NCBI GenBank assembly: GCA_019420305.1 | Contig: JAHZHL010000034.1 | Span: forward strand, 56,112-120,111 | Direction of reading: 5' to 3' | Length of the DNA stretch: 64,000 nucleotides | DNA from: Bacillota bacterium | GTDB lineage: Bacteria > Bacillota > Clostridia > Peptostreptococcales > Anaerovoracaceae | Part shown: piece after piece, positions 59,001-64,000 of the stretch | Layout: each line of letters opens with the position of its first letter | Numbering within the stretch: the stretch's first letter is position 1 | Program-made: the position numbers and the translations under genes | Notes under the pieces: model-generated | What the model was told of the DNA's origin: nothing | Seen by the model: only the letters and a program-made list of their open reading frames with translations | Database searches by the model: none

Positions 59001-61497
59001 AAAAGACGCGGTAAAAGGCTCTGACGGTAAACAGGTTACTCTGGCGCTGAATTCCGGAAATGGATGGAAGGGCACATTCGATGACCTGGCGAAATACGAT
59101 GTAGACGGTGACGGAAAGGAAATCGAATACATCTATTACGCCCGCGAGCTGACTATTGGCGGCGAACCGGCGGAAAAAGCGGATCTCTATATCCACAATC
59201 ATGATGGAGAAGCGAAAGATACCGCTGCTTACACGACAAAGATTGTCAATGTAGGAAAGACTTCCATCAGCGGAAGCAAGACCTGGGTGGACAACAGCAA
59301 CAAATATCAGACCAGACCGGAAAAACTGGAGCTGACTCTGACCCGCCAGATTGAGGGAGGCGATCCGGAAACGGTAACGGCGACTCCGACTTGGGAAAAC
59401 AAGAACACAGACAAGTGGACGTACACCTATAAGGATCTGCCGAAAGCGGATGAGAATGGCAATGTGTACACTTACACCGTGAAAGAAACAATTCCGACCG
59501 CGGGTGGCGATGACCGCTACGCTGCTTCCAACGAAGGAACCGCGAATGCGGATTATGAGCTCACCAACACGCTGACCGGTAAAACGGAAGTTTCCGTAAG
59601 CAAGACCTGGAAAGACGGCAGTGATACGGAAAATACGCGCCCGGGTGAGATCGTTATACAGCTTTATAAGACGTTGGACGGAGAGACGGGAGAGAAGCCG
59701 GCAGCAGGAAATAATGGAAAGGTTACGTTAAACAGTGGTAATGGATGGCAGCATACATGGAAGGAACTTCCGAAATATGAAGATGGAAAGCTGATTCACT
59801 ATACCGTAAAAGAACTGAACCAAGACGGCGACGCGGTTGAAAACGGCGGCGATTATAACAAGGATTACGTTATAGATTACAGCGGCAGCCAGGAAAACGG
59901 CTACACCGCCACCAACACGCTGGTTACCTCCCAGACCGTAACAAAACTCTGGGAAGGCGATGAGGAAGCAAATTTAGAGAACCCGGTTGAGCGACCGACG
60001 AATATCACAGCGCAGCTTTACGCGAAGATCGGAGACGGAGAGGCGAAGCCGGTAAATGGTAAAACGGTTAAACTAAATAAAGATAGCGGATGGACCTACG
60101 CATGGAAAAACCTTCCGAAGTATGATGGCGACGATCGGATTCAGTATACAGTGAAAGAACTGGATGCGGAGGGTAACCCGGTGGATCATGAAGGTGCGTA
60201 CAATGACGATTACACCGCGTTTTACGCGACAGACTCCGAAACCGGAGAAGTGACGATTACCAACTACCACCAGCCGCCTCAGTACATGTACTTGGGTCAG
60301 GTGGAAATCCGCAAGGATGTTGTGGTAAATGACGCGGAAGGAAATCCGCAGCCGCAGAAAGTAACTGACACCTTCTACGCAGCTTTGTTTGAAGATGAAG
60401 AGCTGACGACCATGGCGACCGATTATGACGGCAACAAAGCTATGAAAGCGATTGAGTTTAACGGCGAATCGTCTAAGACGGTGACTATTGATAATATGCC
60501 GGTAGGTCCGACAACACATCCGGTTACCTATTATGTAGCGGAAGTGGATAAAGATGGAACACCGGTTGATAACAGCTTCAAGTACCAGGCGACAGTGACA
60601 AAAGGAAAAATCAGCCTTGATATCAAGCATCTTGACAACAAGGAAGATCCGGCAGTTATTACCAACGCCTTTGATAACACGCTCACCAGCATCGGCGGAA
60701 CCAAGACTTGGGCGGATGAAGACGCCAGCGAGCGTCCGGCTTCCATAGAGGTAATCCTGCAGCAGAACGGTCAGGACTATGTGGATGCTAACGGCGACAA
60801 GTATATCAAGACGGTAACCGCGGCGGATAACTGGACCTACACCTTTGAAAATCTGCCGGAATACGATGAGGACGGAAAAGCTTACCAGTACTCTGTCAAA
60901 GAAGGATACGTGGACGGCTATACTCCGGAAGTGACCGGAATGGATATCCTGAACATCCAGGACTACGAAGGTTACTACTATGAAGGAACCGTCCGCATTA
61001 CCAAGCAGGTGCTGCTGAAGGGTGATGACTACAATGTAAAAGACGTGTATTACGCGGGTATATTCAACGACAAGGATTATAAAGATCCGCTGACAAATGA
61101 TGACGGCTCGCAGTATATTGTACCGCTGGTACTGGATGACGAGAGTGAAACAACAGTGGAAATCACAGTACCGTTTAACAAAGCGGATTCCGCGGAATAC
61201 TATATCACCGAAGTCGATGAAAACGGCGTTCCGGTGAAAGACGCGAAAGGTCTGGAATACAAAGCTTCTGTAAAGGGCGGCAAGGTAGTTCTCGATACGC
61301 AGGATACCGAGGGCGAGGTAACAATCGTTAACTCCTATGCGAAAGAAAAAGCGGGAGCTGGCGATGGAAACAGTCAGAACGGAAGTGGAACACAGACTGG
61401 AGACAACAGCAATATGACTCTGCTGATTCTGACTATGCTGGCAGCGCTCACTTTGATGGCGATTCTGGTAGTCAGCAGAAGACGGAAAAATTCCTAA
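50032..61497 (+). CDS. Giant Cna-B repeat surface protein (3,821 residues)
   Basis: An exported protein of over 400 kDa. A signal peptide (MKKNVKEKKRILSLILAVVM, cleavage near AVA-AAT) is followed by an acidic, Lys/Gln/Asn-rich region to about residue 285. Then about 25 Cna-B-like modules follow; most open with the K-x-W signature of the isopeptide Lys (KKVWLDQ, KVWEGDNNN, KTWKDNDN, KVWRDGND, KLWEGDEE) and end with TNTL or ITN. The last three modules closely copy the end of the 1,332-residue neighbour. The C-terminus SGTQTGDNS, a hydrophobic helix and SRRRKNS form a non-LPXTG sorting signal. I use ATG 50032, after GGTGAGG. Likely role is a long stalk or adhesin; ligand unknown. Confidence 0.87.
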   Translation: MKKNVKEKKRILSLILAVVMVVTMMPMQAVAAATDSTAETTVEKNDGQTEKAQQPAKTGDEKDGENPAVSVKWLPNTGEREDESKGEVQLEASLNKNGSAASADVEIRLDKEEADALAQFRNEEGKLDEAVKLTEEELPEISLKKQDNGEVRLCFTLDQENTALKQKIEFQVPENAEKDVEIEVTKEDVTVAPEQKNDAQNGGEAEQVAFEFEGKVLSLSVPEKAAQDNEKNTPNDEENNDKEQNAPVDEENNLEDDSKQPSADGQEPAKEKKQLKMDGLFAAVRSMALSDLAGYETKTPSDLTTITQNIIWADNNNENNARPTIDEFKNQYTLSYHMKETKTGDVLQGVLAEEDTTALSVFKLGSFPAAITKEGANRYKLELKDLPTKMTYTDEYGDSVTYEIEWTIAPKDVADYSLVNVTEDTLTEWDNVSSITEAGWYYMLNTDFSFNVVLRQGGKNGTDEIAKAVKDHFRMDVSCEGKNLNGVGIVKEPTLNFNGSSTAEMTYQNVWKYNLDGARITYDVVEREGVAKDKIVVDSLDSTVTGDYFALTYDNSNSANYGAVTDKIHENGTLYLTLTGKTGYEAKKVWLDQGVEEKNRPTGEFQLWRYREGENYTTAAPVRDEKGDFYTCDLDTEKDEFTVEFNIEVDVQEELGLEKYDSEGYRYFYVSREYLNATNKEGKPADNYEQVFGAVSEDGTKVTDRIENKDITKDEPYSRDNANTFLYDGGTLSNRITENVTVAGEKEWKAAAFQADFEDVTVVMTVQSRPKNSEDAWKNTNQSVTLNEFYAENLGSVTFSKSMPKYNSLGEELEYRWAETAVYQGENTKNLLEDKAGEDGEQYFTLKQNEEDVRYRSDSKTEGTNTVITNTIANTVRYDVKKIWKNADGEETDAPEGAEVTFGIYRSLNGEVTAQPVVEVTLDGVADEEPITVTDKDLGIDLTVQETSPWFATVNPLNEYDKEGHQYEYLLLETKNNTNFVPTYETIRGKDGKGKFYKTTVTNAPGKGNRILVSKEWTDDSDIIHRQPVKIGVYVKEEVTIGDRTYAANEKIAETELNEGNVWFDWVGIGEIEPDNVYILETKVGNANVPLSEENPNVPQAPIEYDEKGYTAIQYDTENHKYEATYFKKTLGRETVYTVNNRRLGNVDLTVTKDWKDGNGAKRDALEKALEKDGLTLAVQLQFADHSNGDGYQITNKGLNKPDTISVAKNGHPVAIKDNNDKDASSLQSVPFEDDAKIYFYNLPKYDQEGKVVNYDVEEVFVDKDENILSWSDVKKGSKNYPNAAEALSEYQNNYAQTAYHVGDKHDEDQQAITVTNSLQGSKDIHWHKQWRDDYTYTGGQRPDIYLNIYQVKHDGTTTLFQKDYKWTKNDETDKINYWTAELENVPKYDENGYEIFYYATEHTVVNAADFDYQDVQYAVDGSKGLEEIGTEFKPTDEATKDEDVVNVKDQEGAAKDHYALKEEGTFTNIIKNEITIKGQKVWSSLPNGYKELDLPAVTFYVMRDDKGDEPVATLKVEKDQWADLNQNGSYIFEILKEGNNYINKEGKIVNKDGKAPLLPKYDANGKLYQYELKEKVTFEPDDGWYQGKWENIFQGSTNTYRMSNAYKPPTGELKIKKFLYLPMKNGEPEAYPAVQFKLTRTYTTNAGETSTAETVKTVTWSSAAVQDAYKKLSEEKQKEGLVEWTYSFENLDIYAPNGSPYIYTVEEVKTNLNGYDTWAGKGDLNVKECSVEGVKVEGLQPKTESEIQATFKNQQSETEKVTLKGKKIWQDYSDAFGFRPDDIKLTVTRSAVPQPDQDNGMKQTLEKGVDFSIKWKKDTDKSKPWEYTIEGTSDDELEKYAPNGMIWKYQVKEEVLEHYKANPSSGTVGQSKVANDTITMADLTNSIQTSEPFTKKWVDSDGKTITDDYLGTELAVTFRLQAADKPESGQAADWQDAKAYFETNLTDDAYKAAFANYSFETIKKGRINNADAWKTGYFSNLPTWIKDKEDNEHEVDYRVVEVSIQYGNSDPKATQNITVIEDDGTTYKYEYSTGIFEWGVSGSVKDTETIHTNRLPTTDITVEKVWEGDNNNLYNTRPDTGRTGYDWETTFVIQKSVDNQKWENVRVKAANESAEKDLTITLYGTNSDKSVEAAIEGLPKTDLNGKDYTYRARELNTGQDQTVLKNEDTYNKTYTVTYDDPKSATDKKTTATNTLNSTKIYGEKQWNPGTLNAGKTTPVKLTAQYKTASGWKTVSSPVTVDGTPASAAVMDPTSSQYVPFHEYESWKAVWNDLPEVMPGSELKDGKTQYRVIETVPSGYVQEDAEIGKVGNYPSYIYKNVEAVSYSVEKVWGGTAKGKKVVAGLYRTTNDSKGTGEGYIVKTADGNAQRTVTLNEGNSWKGTFSGLPKYDADGNLYTYYARELTIDDKEADVNTIDYLYEIVHHDNADKTTTKIVNVVKINITGTKTWKDNDNAYNTRPENLTLTLYRQTEGTSGKGKVNATPQWQKNGSKWTYTYKDLPATDGDGKAYTYIVEESVPDPVNGDDEYTLNQSGNNLTNTLTDKISISGEKVWRDGNDADGKRPDSITVVLYKNGTEFKTKTIDSGDATADGTWKYTFSGLDEYDTEGKRITYTVDEVLPEGYSRTVNGNTITNTQLTSLDVEKVWGGVETADQKEVVVGLYRTTGEKDETKDAVKGSDGKQITLALNSGNGWKGTFDDLAKYDVDGDGKEIEYTYYARELTIGGNPVKEADLYKVYDYDSENEQAATYATKIVNVGKTSITGSKTWVDNGNAYQNRPDKLELTLTRQIQGGETETVNVKPTWKDTDTDKWTYTYSDLPAADEKGNKYTYKVTETVPTPKDAATSGDEYADTQNGTDFTNTLTDKIDISGEKVWRDGGNADNKRPEKITVILYANDKEVKRQEITGSSTAGSWKYTFENLDEYDKDGKRITYTVDEVLPDGYSNKVTDLAITNTQLTSLDVEKVWGGVETDDQKEVVVGLYRTTGEKDETKDAVKGSDGKQVTLALNSGNGWKGTFDDLAKYDVDGDGKEIEYIYYARELTIGGEPAEKADLYIHNHDGEAKDTAAYTTKIVNVGKTSISGSKTWVDNSNKYQTRPEKLELTLTRQIEGGDPETVTATPTWENKNTDKWTYTYKDLPKADENGNVYTYTVKETIPTAGGDDRYAASNEGTANADYELTNTLTGKTEVSVSKTWKDGSDTENTRPGEIVIQLYKTLDGETGEKPAAGNNGKVTLNSGNGWQHTWKELPKYEDGKLIHYTVKELNQDGDAVENGGDYNKDYVIDYSGSQENGYTATNTLVTSQTVTKLWEGDEEANLENPVERPTNITAQLYAKIGDGEAKPVNGKTVKLNKDSGWTYAWKNLPKYDGDDRIQYTVKELDAEGNPVDHEGAYNDDYTAFYATDSETGEVTITNYHQPPQYMYLGQVEIRKDVVVNDAEGNPQPQKVTDTFYAALFEDEELTTMATDYDGNKAMKAIEFNGESSKTVTIDNMPVGPTTHPVTYYVAEVDKDGTPVDNSFKYQATVTKGKISLDIKHLDNKEDPAVITNAFDNTLTSIGGTKTWADEDASERPASIEVILQQNGQDYVDANGDKYIKTVTAADNWTYTFENLPEYDEDGKAYQYSVKEGYVDGYTPEVTGMDILNIQDYEGYYYEGTVRITKQVLLKGDDYNVKDVYYAGIFNDKDYKDPLTNDDGSQYIVPLVLDDESETTVEITVPFNKADSAEYYITEVDENGVPVKDAKGLEYKASVKGGKVVLDTQDTEGEVTIVNSYAKEKAGAGDGNSQNGSGTQTGDNSNMTLLILTMLAALTLMAILVVSRRRKNS
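57001..59850 (+). repeat. Higher-order repeat of three-domain Cna-B units
   Basis: The KVWGG module recurs with TATGGGGCGG at 57023, 57965 and 58922, giving unit lengths of 942 and 957 bp (314 and 319 residues). The first two units each hold three modules in the order KVWGG, KTW(K/V)DN, KVWRDG; the last unit has a different third module (KTWKDGSD). The 57941 and 58898 units are near-identical over their first 270 bp or so, and the 57001 unit is more diverged. Repeat-driven expansion within the gene is the simplest explanation. Confidence 0.85.
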
Positions 61498-61522
61498 GGA
61501 AACATTAAACAAATAATAAGAA

Positions 61523-61551
61523 AAGGACTGTGCGGCTCACGCGCAGTCCTT
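61523..61551 (+). terminator. Hairpin after the giant surface protein gene
   Basis: AAGGACTGTGCG (61523-61534) pairs with CGCGCAGTCCTT (61540-61551), with one wobble pair. The following CTATT is a weak T-tract, so efficiency is uncertain. Confidence 0.65.
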
Positions 61552-61676
61552 CTATTAGGGAAAACTTTGGGCAGAAAGAGCAATGGACACATCGAAAACG
61601 ATCGCCAATAAAAAAGCGAATGAAAAAGGAGAGAAAACGCACTTGGAACTCCCTACCGCTCCCTGCCATGTAAACA

Positions 61677-61718
61677 CAAAAAAAGAAAAGGGCCCCTGCC
61701 TGGCAAGCCGGGGCTCTT
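61677..61718 (-). terminator. Terminator of the MerR-controlled dehydrogenase transcript
   Basis: On the minus strand, AAGAGCCCC (61718-61710) pairs with GGGGCCCTT (61696-61688), with one wobble, and is followed by TTCTTTTTTT. It lies 45 bp after the dehydrogenase stop. The other bases between 61552 and 61676 show no convincing gene. Confidence 0.75.
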
Positions 61719-61762
61719 CCCTGTGCTATATAAGCAATATTGTAAGTCAGAAGATGACAAAA

Positions 61763-62845
61763 TCAGAGGCTCTTCACATATTCGTGAAGGGGCTTTATCA
61801 TGTACTGGCTGTAAGGCAGCTTATCCGTACTGATGTAGCCCGCCTCAGCGTCGATCAACTGAGGCAGCCGGTTTAAAATCGTAGCGCATGTCAGCTCTAC
61901 TGTTGCCGGTCTGTTGACAATAACTGTCGTATCCGGCTCCCCGTAAAGAGTCCATTCATTTTTATCAAACTCTTCCGGCGCGTATACTTTTCCGATACAT
62001 TCTGTTTCCAATGTGATGCCTTCGGCAGTTTCGGTCGTTACAATCGCGGACATTCCTGTAGCATCGCCTGCCTTAATGGTCATACCCAGTGTTTCAGAAT
62101 GCAGGTCTTTTTCATAAGTGTGCGGCACGCATTTCTGCGTCTGAGAAGTAATGGTCAACCCCAGCTTACTGCAGAGCCAGCCATTCTGATTCCACATGTA
62201 AGACGGGATGTACTCTCCTTTTTCCACCAGACTCCCGATTTCGTCCGAAGACAGGGAGTTGTAATTGCCAATCTGTTTTTCAAATTCATCCAACGTCAGA
62301 CCGGCTCCGTGGCCTTGAGCCAGCGCGATCCCGTAGTCTTCCACGTTGTAGCTGCTGCTGCCCTTTATCTTTGTGATGTGAGCGGAAGAAGCCGCCAGAT
62401 TGGTAATCATTGTGCCCCAGAAAAGATCCGGATAGCCGCTGCCGCACAGCGTACAGCCATGTTCCTTTGCGAGAGCGTCCAGTTCCTTTGTGATGTCAGG
62501 AGAAGAATTCCATGGATAAAGGGACTCTTCACAGGTGGAAATGGCATTGACGCTGTTCTTCGCGCAGACGGAAAATGCTTCCTTCAGCTCAGCCATTGTA
62601 CTGCGGGTGGCAATCACACACACATCCGGCTTTGTCGCCTTCAAAATGGCGTCCGCCTCATCCGCCGGGGAAATTTTCACTCCCACCGGATCGCATCCAA
62701 TGACACTGCTTACGTCTTTTCCGATAATTTCAGGGTTCATATCGAAAGCAGCTACAAGCTCCGCGCCTTTATCCAGCACATACTGCATCAGATATTTGCT
62801 CATTTTTCCGCACCCGTACTGGGCAACTCTTACTTTACGTTTCAT
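61763..62845 (-). CDS. NAD(P)-dependent dehydrogenase, DapB/2,4-diaminopentanoate dehydrogenase-like
   Basis: A 360-residue soluble oxidoreductase. The N-terminal Rossmann loop VAQYGCGKMSKYLMQYV (residues 6-22) is followed by AAFDMNPEIIGKDVSSVIG, typical of the dihydrodipicolinate-reductase-like N domain. CVIATRSTMAEL near 77-88 and ISTCEESLYPW near 104-114 fit the group that includes 2,4-diaminopentanoate dehydrogenase of ornithine/lysine fermentation. CGSGYPDLFWGTM starts the C-terminal part. The actual substrate is unknown. I use ATG 62845 (AGGAGGTC upstream). It lies behind a MerR-type promoter and the MerR gene. Confidence 0.7.
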   Translation of the reverse strand: MKRKVRVAQYGCGKMSKYLMQYVLDKGAELVAAFDMNPEIIGKDVSSVIGCDPVGVKISPADEADAILKATKPDVCVIATRSTMAELKEAFSVCAKNSVNAISTCEESLYPWNSSPDITKELDALAKEHGCTLCGSGYPDLFWGTMITNLAASSAHITKIKGSSSYNVEDYGIALAQGHGAGLTLDEFEKQIGNYNSLSSDEIGSLVEKGEYIPSYMWNQNGWLCSKLGLTITSQTQKCVPHTYEKDLHSETLGMTIKAGDATGMSAIVTTETAEGITLETECIGKVYAPEEFDKNEWTLYGEPDTTVIVNRPATVELTCATILNRLPQLIDAEAGYISTDKLPYSQYMIKPLHEYVKSL

Positions 62846-62943
62846 AGTAAGACCTCCTTTTATTGGGACAATCACTTACTTAAAAGTATAAACAATAAAC
62901 GAGTATTTGATACGCGTATCTTATGCTGTTTTCCTATGATACT

Positions 62944-62977
62944 GTCAGTATAAAGGTTATACTAACTATAAAGTCAA
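62944..62977 (-). promoter_or_regulatory. MerR-type promoter and operator of the dehydrogenase gene
   Basis: On the minus strand TTGACT (62977-62972) and TATACT (62952-62947) are 19 bp apart, the stretched spacing of MerR-activated promoters. Inside lies a palindrome: in plus orientation GTCAGTATAA (62944-62953), AGG, TTATACTAAC (62957-62966), with one mismatch. This predicts activation by the MerR protein encoded just upstream. Confidence 0.78.
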
Positions 62978-62990
62978 GTGTTTTTTAAAA

Positions 62991-63830
62991 TTATTTTTTG
63001 GATACAATGGGAATTTCGATTTTATAAAACATGTTGCGCTGATCATCCTCAAAGACCGGAAATTCCACCAGCACCTCGCACATGTAGTCCCCGCACACCT
63101 CAAAGCCGCTTTCCTGAATCCGATCCAGCAGCCTGCGCGCGTTGTCCCGTTCCGCGTAAAAATCGTCCGAGCAGATACAGTAGTACATGGCGGCAGGGAT
63201 TTTTTCCGGCTGAAAGGATTCGTCTTCCGGATCCACAAAGAGAAATACTTCATGGGCGGAAAACGTGCCGTCCAACAGATCCTGCCGCCGCATAATCGTC
63301 CCGACATTGCAGAAATAGCTCATAGCCAGGTCGTTGCTTGCAAGATGCATTTTCAGTTCCCGCAACATATATTCATATCCGGCGTAGTCCTGATCGAAAA
63401 AATCTTTTTCAGAGGTATAGCGATAAATGTACCGTTCAGGGATATACTCCATAAACATCTGTCCATCTTTAGGAAGAGCGTCATACTGCCAGTAATTATC
63501 CAGAGTTCTGGAAATCGAACGTTTCCTTCGATTCAAATCTTCGATCTGCCGGTCAATCGCGCCGTTCTGCTCCTGAAGAAACTGCTTGATGCTTTCCGTA
63601 TTCCCCTCATCCAGCTGTTGCCGGATCTGTTTCAGGGTCATGCCGTAATCCTTCATGTACTGAATCATGTCCAGCCGCGCGGATTGGATGATGTGATAAT
63701 AGCGGTATCCGGTATTGGGATCGGTAATCATTGGAGTCAGCAGCCCTTCCCGATCATACAGCCGCAGCGTCTGCTGAGAAATCCGGTTTAATTTTGCCAT
63801 CTGACCGATGGTTAATCTTTGCAGGTCCAT
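62991..63830 (-). CDS. MerR family transcriptional regulator with C-terminal effector domain
   Basis: A 279-residue activator: the N-terminal MerR winged helix (LTIGQMAKLNRISQQTLRLY, DREGLLTPMITDPNTGYRYY, residues 6-46), a coiled-coil dimerisation helix at about 80-115 (EQNGAIDRQIEDLNRRKRSI) and a C-terminal domain of about 150 residues resembling the BmrR/GyrI-like effector-binding fold. It probably senses a small hydrophobic or cationic molecule. It precedes the dehydrogenase gene on the same strand. A perfect palindrome lies in its own promoter. AGGAGGTT precedes ATG 63830. Confidence 0.88.
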   Translation of the reverse strand: MDLQRLTIGQMAKLNRISQQTLRLYDREGLLTPMITDPNTGYRYYHIIQSARLDMIQYMKDYGMTLKQIRQQLDEGNTESIKQFLQEQNGAIDRQIEDLNRRKRSISRTLDNYWQYDALPKDGQMFMEYIPERYIYRYTSEKDFFDQDYAGYEYMLRELKMHLASNDLAMSYFCNVGTIMRRQDLLDGTFSAHEVFLFVDPEDESFQPEKIPAAMYYCICSDDFYAERDNARRLLDRIQESGFEVCGDYMCEVLVEFPVFEDDQRNMFYKIEIPIVSKK

Positions 63831-63862
63831 AGAAACCTCCTAAATGTTTACTCTTGATGTAA

Positions 63863-63882
63863 GGTTATAATTCATTATAACC
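63863..63882. promoter_or_regulatory. Palindrome at the merR promoter, probable autoregulatory site
   Basis: Perfect inverted repeat GGTTATAAT (63863-63871), TC, ATTATAACC (63874-63882), containing a TATAAT on the minus strand. It shares GGTTATA with the operator at 62955-62961 in front of the dehydrogenase gene. Beyond it, 63883-64000 shows no gene. Confidence 0.6.
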
Positions 63883-64000
63883 GTCAGAAGAGAAAAAAGA
63901 AAGACTTGCCTGACAGCAATAAGGTATAAAAACATTCGAACTCGGGGTGATAGTGTAAAATAATTGTGGAATTTTTGAGAGAGAAATAAAAAGAGACAGT

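Noticed and set aside
57001..59850. CRISPR-like repetition
   Set aside because: The repeats are about 950-bp coding units in frame with Cna-B modules, not short repeats with unique spacers.
60073..61512. Long minus-strand ORF of about 479 codons opposite the giant surface gene
   Set aside because: Its composition (Phe/Arg/His/Ile-rich, no domain) is that of an antisense shadow created by the biased codon use of the repeat protein; the plus-strand protein has a signal peptide, domains and sorting signal.
61583..61876. 97-codon plus-strand ORF after the giant surface gene
   Set aside because: It runs through a minus-strand terminator and then antisense into the dehydrogenase gene; no ribosome binding site was seen.

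Overview
The window looks like chromosome of an anaerobic Gram-positive Clostridia member, probably Lachnospiraceae or Anaerovoracaceae; the genus cannot be fixed by eye. Supporting signs are AGGAGG ribosome binding sites, TTGACA/TATAAT promoters, many Rho-independent terminators, short-form HisG with HisZ, a flavodiiron protein, a formate/nitrite transporter and very large Cna-B surface proteins. No tRNA, rRNA, IS element or CRISPR array was seen.

Layout. 1-1005 (-): an EamA transporter and the start of an HD-domain protein. 1191-5596 (+): cobT, cobU, cobS, a short CobU-like paralogue and a CobC-like phosphatase (assembly of the cobalamin lower ligand), then cysK. 5688-8766: a small coiled-coil ORF, then on (-) a 48-residue zinc-ribbon protein, a GH3 enzyme, bioY and birA. 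8941-13910 (+): a response regulator with HD-GYP domain, an Hpt protein, a hybrid histidine kinase and a P1 peptidase. 13938-15716 (+): an Lsa-like ABC-F gene behind a leader peptide and attenuator. 15767-20667 (mostly -): csoR, a wrecked cstA, a cation P-type ATPase behind a yybP-ykoY (Mn2+) riboswitch, a wrecked MFS gene, a candidate small RNA and a DUF4430 lipoprotein. 20682-25277 (-): TetR regulator, alr, purA, purB.

25508-33448 is accessory: a MazG-like hydrolase, a 49-residue protein, HxlR, FprA, a redox/metal cluster (DUF2284, DUF1847, FNT channel, two Fe-S-type flavoproteins), an AlbA_2 ATPase with a DVTQ minisatellite, and a GNAT enzyme. 34004-38132 (-): a MarR regulator and a heterodimeric ABC exporter with visible operators. 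38624-45474 (+): hisZ-G-C-B-H-(DUF4825-like)-A-F-IE, without hisD or a histidinol-phosphatase. 45728-61497 (+): two related surface proteins of 1,332 and 3,821 residues, each behind a similar promoter with tandem GTAA boxes. 61763-63830 (-): a MerR regulator and a dehydrogenase behind a 19-bp-spacer MerR-type promoter.

The most interesting features are regulatory: the ABC-F attenuator, the Mn2+ riboswitch on an ATPase usually called a calcium pump, the matched promoters of the two surface proteins, and the MerR and MarR operators. The giant Cna-B protein and the extra membrane protein inside the his operon are the most unusual coding features. Protein names rest on motif recognition by eye; no database search was run.
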